From contig JAPTOF010000017.1 in NCBI GenBank assembly GCA_028554755.1, forward strand, positions 3,410,001 to 3,474,000: a DNA stretch of 64,000 nt, given 5' to 3'. Shown here piece after piece: positions 48,410 through 59,692 of this stretch. The DNA is from Cordia subcordata. Lineage: Eukaryota > Streptophyta > Magnoliopsida > Boraginales > Cordiaceae. How positions within the stretch are numbered: the first letter of the stretch is position 1; the number at the start of each line of letters is the position of its first letter. The translations under genes were made by a program, and so were the position numbers. The notes below the pieces were generated by a model that saw only the letters and a list, made by a program, of their open reading frames with translations, was not told where the DNA came from and did no database searches.

Positions 48410-48485
48410 CCAGATAATACGCAATTGCGCATATTGTGTTAATAAGTAAAGGTGGACACAATATGCATAATTGTGTATTATCTGG
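48410..48485. repeat. Long hairpin: 30-bp inverted arms, 16-bp loop
   Basis: CCAGATAATACGCAATTGCG and onward (48410-48439) is complementary to 48456-48485 (ending TGTGTATTATCTGG) with about three mismatches. It lies just upstream of the LINE at 48510. Confidence 0.9.
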
Positions 48486-48509
48486 TACAAAGGGTTTGAA
48501 ACGTCGATG

Positions 48510-49759
48510 TTGAGGGAATCCCTATGTTGAGGCTTGTCAGGGAACTCAAAATCTTAAAAGGTGCCCTTAGGGAGTTTAACAACTGCCAATTTAGAAATCT
48601 CAAAGTTGAAACTGACTTTTTTCAGGCCCAATTGAGGGATATCGAACAATCTATCTGGGATGAGAGGGCGTCCCCGGAGAAGCTTGAGAAGGAAAAGTGG
48701 TTGATTGAAAATATTTGCAGAATTTTGAACATGGAGGAATCCATTTGGAGGCAAAAGTCTAGGGTGGATTGGCAATCTAAGTTCTTAAGTTTTTGCTACG
48801 GGTAGGGCTGGTCGTTGTGCAATCTCAGCTCTCCAATCTATAAAGGGTGATGTGTTCTTATCTGATGAGGAATTTGGTATTGAAGTTGTTAGATATTTTG
48901 AGGACTTCTTAGCACTTTAATCGAGTATTCAATCTATTGGTGTTAGTAACCTTCAGCATTTGTGTAAACGGAAGACGGATAACTCTGTTGGATCTCTTGT
49001 TGTGGCACCGGTCATGGAGGAGGAAATAAGAAGTTCAATGTTCTCATTGGCCATGACGTGGTCATAGCCATCCAATTTGTGTTTCAGTCCTTTGTTCTTT
49101 TAAAAGAGATCAATTCAAACATCATTGCCTTGATTCCAAAGAAGCAACATCCAGTTACTCTTAATGATTACCGTCCTATCTCTTATTGTAATTCCATTTA
49201 CAAGTGTTTCTAAGGTTCTTGTGAACAGTCTGAAACCTATTATTGGTGATATTGTTTCGGATGTCCAATCAGCATTCGTGAGGGACCGGGATATCGCAGA
49301 TAACATCCATATTGCCCAAGAGCTGATAAGGAGCTATGATAGGAAGCATGGAACTCTAGTGCACTATCACGGCGGATATTCGTAAGGCGTATGGCACCAT
49401 CAGTTGGGAATTCATCCTTAATGCTCTTAGAGCTCTCAACTTTCCTGAGGTCTTTGTGCAATAGATCAGTATGTGCATGACTTCAACTTCATTCTCTATT
49501 GCCATTAATGGGGGACTTCATGGTTACTTTAAAGCTAACAAGGGATTAAGGCAACGGAACCCACTCTCCCTTTATCTTTTTTGTAATCGGTATGCAGGCA
49601 CTCACAAGTATTTGTGATTTGGTTGCTGAGGCAAGGAGTCTCTCTTTTCATCCGAAGTGTCGTAGGGCCAATTTGACGCACCTCTGCTTTGCAGATGACT
49701 TGTTGGTTTTTTTCAAAGCAGAGGTGAGGTGTATTTCTAAGATCAGAGAATGTCTAGAC
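48510..49759 (+). pseudogene. L1-type LINE ORF2, first part (pre-RT and reverse transcriptase)
   Basis: The 5' end is truncated, so the endonuclease is missing. About 48545-48800 reads LKGALREFNNCQFRNL and later EESIWRQKSRVDW, the region before reverse transcriptase. From about 49080 the RT reads ALIPKKQHPVTLNDYRPIS, then QSAFVRDRDIADNIH, with RGLRQ-type sequence and finally THLCFADDLLVFFK (about 49677-49720), where ADD is the catalytic motif. Many stops and frameshifts. The ORF breaks off at RECLD (49757) and resumes at about 61486. Confidence 0.9.
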
Positions 49760-51170
49760 TGTAGGATCGATAATATTGCATGTGGTCTATCCTAGTCCAT
49801 ATTTTCAAAAAAATCTACTAAGAAAATATGTTAGGAAAATAAAATAATCACATAACACACATAAGAACATGCTTAAGAACAAATAGAACTTAACTAGTAT
49901 TAGCATAATATGTAAAACTAACCTCTTGAACCGTGAGGCCTTTGATGAAGCTATAATCGTTACGAGCTTTGTTCTCACTCACGAACAAGGCCACCAAAAA
50001 TTTTACTACAAGGGTGTTATAATATATAACTCCCTAGTCTTCTTCCCTATGATTGAAAAGACTTATATTGAGAGAATAGCCTCTTATGTGGGAAGAAACA
50101 AAGTAATATGCTCTTGAAAAATTAGAGCAAAAATCACATAATAAATGTATACAATGTGTTGTAGTATTCTCTTGCCAAATGGAAGACATCAACTTCAAAA
50201 TTTTTTGGATGCTAGAAATGGTTTAGGGTCTCGCCTATTTGGAGGAAAAGTTTGACACCTAAATCTTGTAAACTTTTCATGTGGAAAACTTTTTCCTTGT
50301 AGTAAATGTTTGCCACATGTCATAGAAATTACAATTACTTGTACAATTTGAATTCTTTTTGTAATAACTTTTTAGTACATGTCTTGGAAGATTGGGCCAA
50401 GCTTACAATCCAAGCACAACACATAGTCTATAATACATTTAGAGGCCCGAGTCCAATAGGAAACCAACCTAGCCCAACTAGGTTATCTTGGACTCTAAAG
50501 AAAGCCTAAACCTAATTCCAAGCTTTGGCCGAATAAGACTACTATCACAATATGAAATTTGCTCTTGCAATATTACTCTCTCAAAGTTATTTCAACTAGA
50601 TAAGGGATCAACAAGACACAATTAACCTTGGCTTCAAAAATAATAAAAAATTTCCTTGTCCAATTTAGGCAATATAATAATTATTTTTAACTCTGATTTA
50701 TTCTACCATAAGATCAAAGTTACACTCCAAGAATAATTGTTGTTACGTAGAAGCTTATCCCAAAAGAATATCAACTTTGTCTTTGATCTACTAAATAATT
50801 GATCATAATGCCTTTCTATGTATACCCACAGCTAAGGATGGTCCTTTGGTCTATGTAATATCACCTCCTTAGCTGCATCTTTTCTTATAGGTCTCTTGTC
50901 ACATTGCCAACCATCCTTGGTTATGAAGCCTCTTGATTTCGGGAACGACCCTCAAGCCATATGATTAATACACACATAAAGGTCGTATTACTAGATCTCG
51001 ATTCGGATAATAGATTGAATAATCCTAAAAGGGACACATAGATTCCATATTGTATATGCATATCCCAATTAATTAGAACTTGGCACTCAAAGCAGAAGGC
51101 TGTTGACCCTAATAAAGTAAGATCTCACTCATAGTGAATCAAAGTCCCAAATCCTAACTTTATTAGTTCA

Positions 51171-52469
51171 TGTTAGCTAAATATTCATTATTGATTTTGA
51201 TGATAAAAATATATGCATTATTTTACTAAGTAGCTTCTTGTGAAATTGAGATAATATCTAGTTAAAGCTTGTGAAAGATTGGAGAAAATATGCAAAAAGC
51301 ATCATTTGGAGAAAGAGAAGAAGAAAAGCCATAAGGAGGAGAAGAGAAGTTATAAGGGGTATCGGACATTATTTTTCTTCTTGTTCTCTTTGTGAAATGC
51401 TTGTCTATTGTGTGGACTTGGCTCAAAATCTCTTTCTTGTTCAAAGCAAAAACTTTCAAACTTTGCACATTTGATATAACATATGCACAAATGTATTTGA
51501 ATGCACACATAGAGATAAAATGAGTTTTTGGGGTGTTTCAATTTACAACATGTGTTTACAAAATTATTCAAAAAGATTTGGAGTTGTGAAAACTGCACTT
51601 AAAATGATTTTTGCAAATATCTGGTTTTACTTCACATTCTGGAGTGGCCGGACCCCCCAGCCGGTCGACCGGCTGACCTGGGTGGGTTGCCCGGCCAAAA
51701 CAGAGAGGTGAAGGGAAAAGCCGGGCCCCCTAGCCGGTCGACCGGCTAAGGCGTCCGGCCTAGTCAGAGAAGGAGAAGGGTAAGCCGGACGACCCTGAAC
51801 GGGTGCTGTAATAAATGCACTAGCCGTTTATTACCGTTCTGCTGATAAATTCACTCCTTCTTCACCTACCATAAACCCTAACCCCCAAATCTCTTTAAAT
51901 ACTCATTCAATACACTTTCTAAACATCAATTGAAGTGTGATAAAGTGTTTATCATCATTCAATCCATCTTTGAGCCATTCTTACAATATATTTGAGCTTT
52001 CAAGAGCTTATTCATCTTCTTCTTGAAGAAAATTTCAGATTTAATCATTGCTTTATTTTTGAGTATATACACACTTTGAGAACTATAATTTTTGTAAGAT
52101 TTATTCTTTAGAGCTTATAAAGTGTGGGGAAATCCTAAAGAGTGAATCTCTTAGGTTCTTTGAAGTTAGGATTCAAAGAGATTGTAAGAACTTGGTTTGT
52201 GCTTCACCAAGTTTTGAAGAAGCATCTTATTGGAGTTTTTGAAGTCCTAAGGGGAGCATCCTTGGGCGGTGGACGTAGGCTTGGCCGAACCACCTTAAAT
52301 CGTTTGTTTCTCCTCTACTTATACTTCCATTTTTATACTTGCTTATTTTGATTACATTGTGTTTGATATATTGATTGTTTGAAATTGCAAATTATCTGTG
52401 AATTTTTAAAAAATAAAAATTAGTATTTATATTTTAATTCACCCCCCTCTTAAGATATTTGCACCCACA
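51171..52469 (+). repeat. 5' LTR of the SIRE-type copia element
   Basis: It begins TGTTAG and ends CCCACA. A GC-rich block at 51645-51800 includes two copies of the 16-bp palindrome AGCCGGTCGACCGGCT (51659-51674, 51732-51747). A TATA-like TTTAAATAC lies near 51894, which places transcription start near 51925. Confidence 0.95.
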
Positions 52470-52471
52470 AT

Positions 52472-52483
52472 TGGTATCAGAGC
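52472..52483 (+). other. Primer binding site (tRNA-iMet)
   Basis: TGGTATCAGAGC lies two bases after the 5' LTR, an exact match to the standard copia primer site. Confidence 0.9.
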
Positions 52484-52529
52484 TAGGGTTCTACATATAG
52501 TTTAACAACTAGCAGAATTTCTAGCAAAT

Positions 52530-53621
52530 ATGGAGGGAATTTCTATTAAACAAGCACCTCCTTTTGATGGAACTAATTATGCATTTTGAAAAATGAGGAT
52601 GAAAGTGTTTATACAATCACATGATCATAAAGCTTGGAAAATTATAGAAAATGGGCCTACCTTACCTACAAAATTAGAAAGTGATAGGAGAATACCCAAA
52701 CCAGAGAACGAATGGAATGATGAAGATATTAAATTATTTGAATTAAATCAAAAAGCATTACATTATTTATTCAATGCTATGAGTGCCACCGAGTTTGCTA
52801 GAGTAATGGGGTGTACTTCGGCTAAGGAACTTTGGGATCAACTAGAAGTAACTTATGAAGGAACTAGCCAAGTGAAAAAATCTAAGATTGCTGTGCTTGT
52901 ACATAGATATGAATTATTCAAGATGCTTCCAAATGAAAATGTTGAGCAAATGTTTTCTAGATTTGTTGAAATTACTAATGGTTTGAAAGCTCTTGGCAAG
53001 GATTATTCTAATGTAGAGAAGGCAAGAAAAGTGCTAAGGAGCTTGCCATCATCATGGCAACCTAAAGTCACGGCAATAAAGGAAGCAAAGGACTTGAATT
53101 CATTGGAGCTCAATGAGCTCATTGGGTCACTCATGACTCATGAGCTTGAGATAAATGATCATGAAGAAGAAGAGAAGAAAGCAAATAAGTCTATTGCCCT
53201 CGTTGCATCAAAATATCCATCAAGTGACGATGAGGAAGATGACGAGGACCCAGAAGTTGAAGAGATTGCACTTCTAGCCCGAAATTTCAAAAGATTTACG
53301 AAATTTAGAAAGATGAAAAAAGGGGCTTCTTCAAGCAATACAAATTGGAAGAAGAAAGGAAAAGAACGCAAAGAGTTCAAAAAGATAAAAGATGCAAAAA
53401 ATGAATTGAAGTGCTTTAATTGCAACAGGCCGGGACATATAAAAGCAAATTGTCCTAAGCTTTCAAAGAAGAAGAAAGGAAAGACACTCAAGGCCACATG
53501 GGACTTCTCCGAAACCGAAGAAGATAAGGAAGAGCATCATGAGGTAGCCAACTTTTGCCTCATGACCAATGAGGATGAGGTACTATCTTTACCATCTTTA
53601 TGTAAAAGATGCATTTGCTAA
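52530..53621 (+). pseudogene. gag: gag of the SIRE-type element
   Basis: It starts at the ATG at 52530 (MEGISIKQAPPFDGTNYAF), where a TGA at 52587 replaces the conserved Trp codon of the YAFW motif, then runs open to 53621. The capsid region has the UBN2-type signature (SAKELWDQLEVTYEGTSQV, then MLPNENVEQMFSRF). A Lys/Glu-rich stretch precedes the zinc knuckle CFNCNRPGHIKANCP (about 53410-53455), which binds RNA during packaging. A shift near 53580 leads into the frame continuing with pol, where a coiled-coil-like Lys/Leu/Glu segment follows (53600-53870) with a TAA at 53758. Only one or two changes separate it from an intact gag. Confidence 0.9.
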
Positions 53622-56600
53622 GTTAAATGATGACTTATCCTTAGCTTTGGCAAAAAACAAGCAAATGCATAAAAGTTTGAAACTTGTTCTTAATGAAAAA
53701 GAAATTTTGGAAAAGAAAAATGCCTTTCTTATTGAAAAAATAGACATCTTAGAAAAATAAAATAATTCATATGCTGAAGATTTTTCAAAGATTGAAAAAG
53801 AGGTTAAAGATTTAAAAAAGAAAAATGAGGATTTGAATGGAATTGTTCAAAAATTTACAAATGGGAAAGAAAATTTCGAAAAGCTTCTTGGAAGTAAAAA
53901 AATGTCTTTTGATAAGAGTGGTATTGGATACAAACTTAGTATTAATCAAAAGTATTTCAAAACCTATTTTGTCAAGGCTTCTACCTCTACATTCTTCTCT
54001 TCACCAAAGTCAAATGTTATTTTTACCTATTGTGAAAAGAAAGGATATGTATCTACTCATTGTTATTACAAGAAAAATCGTGATAGAGGATCACATGTTC
54101 CATATTGGCAAAGACCAAAATGGGTGTTCAAAAAACAAAAATTAAACTAACGCCAAGGACCCAAGGTGTTGGGGACCCCAAATAAAAAATTGCATTTGAA
54201 TTTCATGTGTGTAGGTATGCAATAAAAGCAATTCAAGCAAATAAAATGAATTTTGGATAGTGGATGTTCCAAGCACATGACGGGGAACTCTTCGTTTTTC
54301 TACAAATTAAAGAGGACAAAAGGAGGAGACGTTACCTTTGGGGACAATGGCAAAGGAAAAATTATTGGAAAAGGAAGCATTGGTAACGAAAATTCTCTTG
54401 CTATACACCATGTCCTACTAGTAGAGGGTCTAAAATTTAATTTACTTAGCATTAGCCAATTATGTGACAAAGGTCATAAAGTTGTTTTTCAATCTTCTAA
54501 ATGCCTTGTGTATGAATGTGGAAATGATAATGTGTTATTTATAGCTCAGAGAAATGAAAATGTTTACACTGTTGAAATTGATCAACTTATATGTCAACAT
54601 GTTAAATGTTTATCCGTTGTGCATGATAATGCTTGGTTATGGCATAGAAGATTAGGACATGCTAACATGAACTTATTGAATGACTTGTCAAAACATGATC
54701 TAGTTAGAGACCTAGCAAAACTAAAATTTGAAAAATATAAAATTTGTGATACTTGCCAATTCGGAAAACAACAGAAGACATCCTTCAAATCCTTAAATAA
54801 AGTTTCAACAAATAGAGCATTACAACTATTATATATGGATTTGTTTGGACCCATTGATGTGGCAAGCTTAGGAGGATCTAGATATACATTTGTTGTAGTT
54901 GATGATTACACTAGATTCACATGGGTCATGTTTCTTGCACATAAAAATGATGTCTTTAATGAATTTGCAAGATTGTGCAGAAAAGTGCAAAATGAGAAAG
55001 GCTATTTTATAACTTGCATCCGTAGTGATAATGGCACGGAATATGTGAATACTCATTTCATGAACTTTTGTGATGAACATGCCATTGAGCATAACTTTTC
55101 GGCCCCTCGTACTCCTCAACAAAATGGGGTAGTAGAGAGGAAGAATCGTATATTGCAAGAAATGGCAAGGACTATGCTAAAAGAACACAACTTGCCAACA
55201 TATTTTTGGAGTGAAGCCATAAATACTGCATGCAATGTGCAAAATAGAGTATTGATTAGACCTATCTTAAACAAAACTCCATATGAACTATGGCATGGCA
55301 AAACACCTAAAATATCATACTTCAAGGTATTTGGTTGTAAATGCTTTATCCTAAATACTAAGGACCACTTAAAAAAATTTGATGCTAAATCTGATGAAGG
55401 AATATTCTTAGGTTATTCCACAAAGAGCAAAGCATATAGGGTATATAACAAAAGAACTCTTGTTGTGGAAGAGTCAATACATGTTACATTGATGAGACTA
55501 ATCCATTTGAGCTGAGAAAGGAAATTGATGATGTAGGTTATCTTTTGGAAAAGACAACGCTTGAAGATTCAACTCTAAAAGACAAAGAAAAACCAACAAA
55601 GCAAGAAGAAGAAGAAAAGAGGTCTCAAGCAAATGAGGATATCAAACAATGCTCAAACAAAGATGCAGAAACAAAAGAACCTCTTGAAGATCTACCAAAA
55701 AGTTGGAAGTTCGTAAGAAACCATCCTTAAGATCTCATTCTCGGTGATCCAAGTGAAGGTGTAAGAACTAGGCGTAATATTAGTACTTTTTGTGAGCATC
55801 ATGCGTTTATCTCTCACATAGAACCCAAAAATGTAAAAGAAGCTCTACTTGATGCAAATTGGATAATTGCCATGCAAGAAGAACTTAATCAATTTAAGAG
55901 AAATAAAGTATGGAAGCTGGTTGAAAGTCCTAAAGATAGATCGATAATAGGAACTAAATGGGTATTCAGAAACAAACTAGATGAAACTGGAATAGTGATT
56001 AGGAATAAGGCTAGATTAGTTGCACAAGGATACAATCAAGAAAAAGGAATTGATTATGATGAAACCTATGCTCCTGTAGCTAGACTTGAATCCATTCGTA
56101 TGTTACTTGCATTTGCATGTCACATAGACTTTAAGCTTTATCAAATGGATGTGAAAAGTGCTTTTTTAAATGTATTCATTGAAGAAGAAGTTTATGTTGA
56201 ACAACCCCCCGGTTTTGAAGATCCTTGCTTTCCTAATCATGTTTTTAGACTAAAAAAGACATTATACGGTTTAAAGCAAGCTCCTAGAGTTTGGTATGAA
56301 AGACTTAATGGATTTCTAGTAGAAAACAATTTTGAAAGAGGAAAACTTGATTCAACCCTATTTATCAAAAGAGAAGACAATGACATTCTAATTGTCCAAA
56401 TTTATGTGGATGATATAATTTTTAGTGCTACTATTATTTCTTTATGTGAGAATTTTTCAAAGTGTATGCACAAGGAGTTCGAGATGAGCATGATAGGAGA
56501 ATTAACCTTCTTCCTTGAACTACAAATCAAACAAGCACAAGAAGGGATCTTCATAAATCAAGCCAAATACACCAAGAAAATTATCAAAAAATTTGGACTT

Positions 56601-57347
56601 AAAGATGCAAAGGAGATTGGAACTCCTATGAGCCCTTCAACGAAACTAGACAAGGATAAGAAGGGTAAATCAGTAGACGAGAAGAAATATAGAGGTATGA
56701 TCGGTAGCCTATTATATTTAACTGCCTCTAGACCTGATATCATGTTTGCAGTGTGTTTATGTGCTAGATTTCAATCTAATCCTAAGGAAACTCACTTAAC
56801 AGCTGTAAAAAGAATCATTAGATATCTTAAAGGAACAATTGATCTAGGGCTTTGGTATGCAAAAGGAACGTCAATTGATCTATGTGGTTTTTCTGATGCT
56901 GACTATGCTAGTTGCAAAATAGATCGTAAGAGCACTAGTGGAACATGCCAATTCCTAGGACATTCATTAGTATCTTGGTCTTCTAGGAAACAAAATAGCA
57001 TTGCTATTTCTACTACCGAAGCTGAGTATATTGCAGCTGGTAGTTGTGTAGCTCAAATTTTGTGGATGAAACAAAATTTACTTGATTATGGATTGAAGTA
57101 TGATCATGTTCCTATATATTGTGACAATACTAGTGCAATTAATCTCACTAAAAACCCAATTCAACATTCAAGAACTAAGTATATCGAGATAAGGCACCAT
57201 TTCATTAGAGATCATGTACAAAAAGGTGATATAATACTTGAATTTGTTAATACTTTGCATCAAGTTGCTGATATTTTCACTAAACCTTTGCATGAGGATC
57301 AATTTTGCAAAATTAGGAGAGAAATTGAAATGATAAAATGTGGTTAA
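53569..57347 (+). pseudogene. pol: pol of the SIRE-type element (protease, integrase, RT, RNase H)
   Basis: Protease: LDSGCSKHMTG at about 54253. Integrase: H..H..C..C (WHRRLGHAN, CDTCQFGK), then the catalytic Asp in LYMDLFGP, Asp in RSDNGTEY and Glu in NGVVERKN, all present. A shift near 55485-55515 moves to the RT frame. RT runs from WKLVESPKDRSIIGTKWVF with YVDDIIF as active site (about 56404). RNase H has DADYA, STTEAEYIA and CDNTSAI. It ends at the stop at 57347. Inactivating changes are TAA 53758, TAA 54148, TAA 54220, TGA 54247 (Trp position), the frameshift and TAA 55728 (Gln position before DLILGD). FFLELQIKQ has Glu where Gly is usual. Confidence 0.93.
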
Positions 57348-57740
57348 ACGGCATATATACGTGGTTATGTGGCTTGGGTATGAAAAATAAGAAATGTGTG
57401 CACCTTCTGACCCAGCCGGCCGACCAAGCCGGTTGACCGACTAAAGCCTTAGGCGTCCAGCTAAAACATAGCTTTTTAATATGCTCTCTGATCCAGCCGG
57501 TCAACCCCCCCGACCAGCCGGTTGACCGACTAAGCGCGAACAGGGTTAAAAATTAGGGGTTTTCACCCCAAATTCACTACATTCATTCAAATTTTCTTAA
57601 CCCTAGCAAAATTTCTCTAAAACCCATCTCGAATTCTTCAATCTTCAACCGTTTTCTTCCAAAATTCTTCCTATAATTTGCTTACCCACTTCAAAAAACC
57701 AAGTTTTTATCGATAAATTTTGCAAAAACAACGCGAAATT
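57348..57740 (+). promoter_or_regulatory. Spacer before the third ORF with LTR-like GC-rich palindromic motifs
   Basis: AGCCGGTTGACCGACT occurs at 57427-57442 and 57516-57531, with half-copies AGCCGGCCGACC (57414) and AGCCGGTCAACC (57495). They are close variants of the LTR palindrome AGCCGGTCGACCGGCT. As in the LTR, the GC-rich block is followed by a CCCCAAATTC / AACCCTA-type stretch before the coding start. This suggests, but does not prove, a separate promoter or a duplicated U3 segment driving the third ORF. Confidence 0.5.
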
Positions 57741-58934
57741 ATGGTGAATCCAAGAGGAAAAAGTCAAGCACGTGGGAGAAAAGGGAAGAGGGCAAGAACA
57801 CAATCTCCACCACCACTACCACCTCCGGTATCCAAGATTCAAGGCAAGCACTCAATTTTATACGGTAAATATATCGTGGACTCTGACTTTGCTGGCACCG
57901 ATACCTTGTCATTATTTGATAGATGGTCTACGTTTCTACATCTCCATTGTGATGTGCAAGATAAATTAGTAACTGAGTTTTATGAAAATCTTGAGATACA
58001 TTGTAGAAGTCCACAACTTGAATTATCTTCTACCGTCTATGGGGTAAATTTTGTGCTTAAGGAGGAAACTTTACATGAAATATTTTATATACTTGTTGAT
58101 GGGGAAGGCTACTACAATAGTCAAGGATGGCCAGAAGGAATTAAGGGAACTGACACTACAGGCAAAGTCATAAAATATATGCTGGAGAAAGTAGGACCTA
58201 AGGATCCAAATTTAATTCTTCCATTGTTGAAAGATGTTGATGTTAATACAAGACTTGCTCTTAAAATCATGAGTGAAGTTATTCTCTCTAGAAATATCAA
58301 TGATGGAAAAATTCCAGTCATGGATGCTTATATATATTATAGCCTTAGGGAGAAAAAGAAGATAGCTTTGCCTTTCTTAATCCTTCAACATATGTTACAT
58401 ATTAGTGGAAAGGATGGAAGAAAAATGACCACTCCTGGTTATGGTATGGCCTTAATGCATATTTTCTCGCACTTCAAAATATTGTCAAATGCTCCATATA
58501 GAGAGTTTGTTTGGAATTTTGACATGTTGTACATGAACTTCATGGGCATTTATTGGTATAATGGGGAGCCCATAAATGGAGAGACCTTCAAAAATTTGCC
58601 CCAAAACACTCAAGCTGCAATTAAGAATAGGACTAAGAAGGGCACTACGTTCACCGACCCTGTCTTTGGCCCCACTGCACAACACTTTGATGATATACTT
58701 GGCGGGGTAGATATCACACTTGACGAAGATGAAGGGCCAGAAATGGAAGGTGATCCTAACATAGGTATACCAGGAGCAATACCCATGGATGTTAGCACCT
58801 CTAAAGAAGAGGAAAATACTGAGGAGGCTACTCTTAGGCGAGTAATGAGAGAATCTAGGGAGCAAGTGCATATTGATGAGCAACGCCGAAGAGAAATTCG
58901 TCATGGTGCTGGTTCTAGTTGGATGGGTCAATAG
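57741..58934 (+). CDS. Third ORF of the SIRE-type element, unknown function
   Basis: An intact frame of 397 codons starting at the ATG at 57741 (MVNPRGKSQARGRKGKRARTQ); the seven in-frame codons upstream have no ATG. Residues 1-20 are strongly basic and could be a nuclear signal. A proline run follows (PPPLPPP). The core (about 40-310) is globular, with DSDFAGTDTLSLFDRWSTF, LVTEFYENLEI and LKEETLHEIFYI. The C-terminal third is acidic and then Arg/Glu-rich. I see no signal peptide or membrane span, so it does not look like an envelope protein. The FYENL and YGVNF..KEE pattern recalls the 'putative plant transposon protein' family of other LTR elements; this is from memory. The frame continues after TAG 58932, with one more TAG, to 59129 with a coiled-coil-like tail, so the ancestral protein was longer. 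Confidence 0.75.
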   Translation: MVNPRGKSQARGRKGKRARTQSPPPLPPPVSKIQGKHSILYGKYIVDSDFAGTDTLSLFDRWSTFLHLHCDVQDKLVTEFYENLEIHCRSPQLELSSTVYGVNFVLKEETLHEIFYILVDGEGYYNSQGWPEGIKGTDTTGKVIKYMLEKVGPKDPNLILPLLKDVDVNTRLALKIMSEVILSRNINDGKIPVMDAYIYYSLREKKKIALPFLILQHMLHISGKDGRKMTTPGYGMALMHIFSHFKILSNAPYREFVWNFDMLYMNFMGIYWYNGEPINGETFKNLPQNTQAAIKNRTKKGTTFTDPVFGPTAQHFDDILGGVDITLDEDEGPEMEGDPNIGIPGAIPMDVSTSKEEENTEEATLRRVMRESREQVHIDEQRRREIRHGAGSSWMGQ

Positions 58935-59129
58935 GAAGACCCTTCTTTGATGGCTTAGATTCTATCCCAGTTGCAGACATTAAACACTGGTATGGGCGAA
59001 ATGAGGGCCACCATGACAAGCCAATGGGACGAGCTCTCTGTTTGGAGGCAACACATTGATTCAGAAGTGGCTTCTATGAGAGCAGACATGAGGGAATATT
59101 TCAAGGATCACCATGATAGAGCACCCTGA
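58935..59129 (+). pseudogene. Former C-terminal extension of the third ORF
   Basis: In the same frame after the TAG at 58932 comes EDPSLMA, a second TAG (58956-58958), then ILSQLQTLNTGMGEMRATM and RADMREYFKDHHDRAP to a TGA at 59127. The heptad-like spacing suggests a coiled coil. Both TAGs could derive from CAG (Gln). Confidence 0.7.
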
Positions 59130-59277
59130 TTTTCTTACTTCTGAAAAACATTTTTCATTCCACTTGAAAACAATTTTTAGCTTTTGTTGACTTTCACATT
59201 CTTGACTTTGGTTAACATGTCATTTCTCTTATACGATCTTCATTTTTGTTTATTTTCTTGCCATTCTGTTGATTTTG

Positions 59278-59298
59278 ATGATGCCAAAGAGGGAGAAA
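59278..59298 (+). other. Upstream polypurine tract
   Basis: GATGCCAAAGAGGGAGAAAG, the first of two tracts. SIRE-type elements characteristically have this motif ahead of the 3' repeat region. Confidence 0.6.
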
Positions 59299-59418
59299 GT
59301 ATATGGTGAATGAAATTATATGGTGAATGGTATACTTTGTAGTGAATGGTATATGCTGTGTTTGGAGAAGTATGGTGTGGTAGTTATGCTTTGTTGATAT
59401 ATGCTTTGGTGATATATG

Positions 59419-59586
59419 TGAATGGTCTGCCTTGTTAATAAGTTTACTTGTTTGAATATGGCTATTTGCATGTCTTTGCAAATGAGTTTAAATTTGATAA
59501 ATGGTGAACGGTATGCCTTGTTGATAAGTTTACTAGTTTGAATATGGCTATTTGCATATCTTTGCAAATGAGTTTAAATTTGGTAG
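59419..59586 (+). repeat. Direct repeat of about 84 bp in the 3' region of the element
   Basis: GTGAATGGTCTGCCTTGTTA begins at 59419 and GTGAACGGTATGCCTTGTTG at 59504. Both continue through GTTTGAATATGGCTATTTGC and GCAAATGAGTTTAAATTTG. Confidence 0.9.
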
Positions 59587-59678
59587 TTAAAGCATTTTCC
59601 CAAAAATTCACTTTTTAAAGGAATGCATATATTAAGGGGGAGTACTTTTGTCTCATATCTTAAAATTTTGTCATCATC

Positions 59679-59692
59679 AAAAAGGGGGAGAT
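59679..59692 (+). other. Polypurine tract at the 3' LTR
   Basis: AAAAAGGGGGAGAT ends directly before the LTR start TGTTAG at 59693. Confidence 0.85.
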
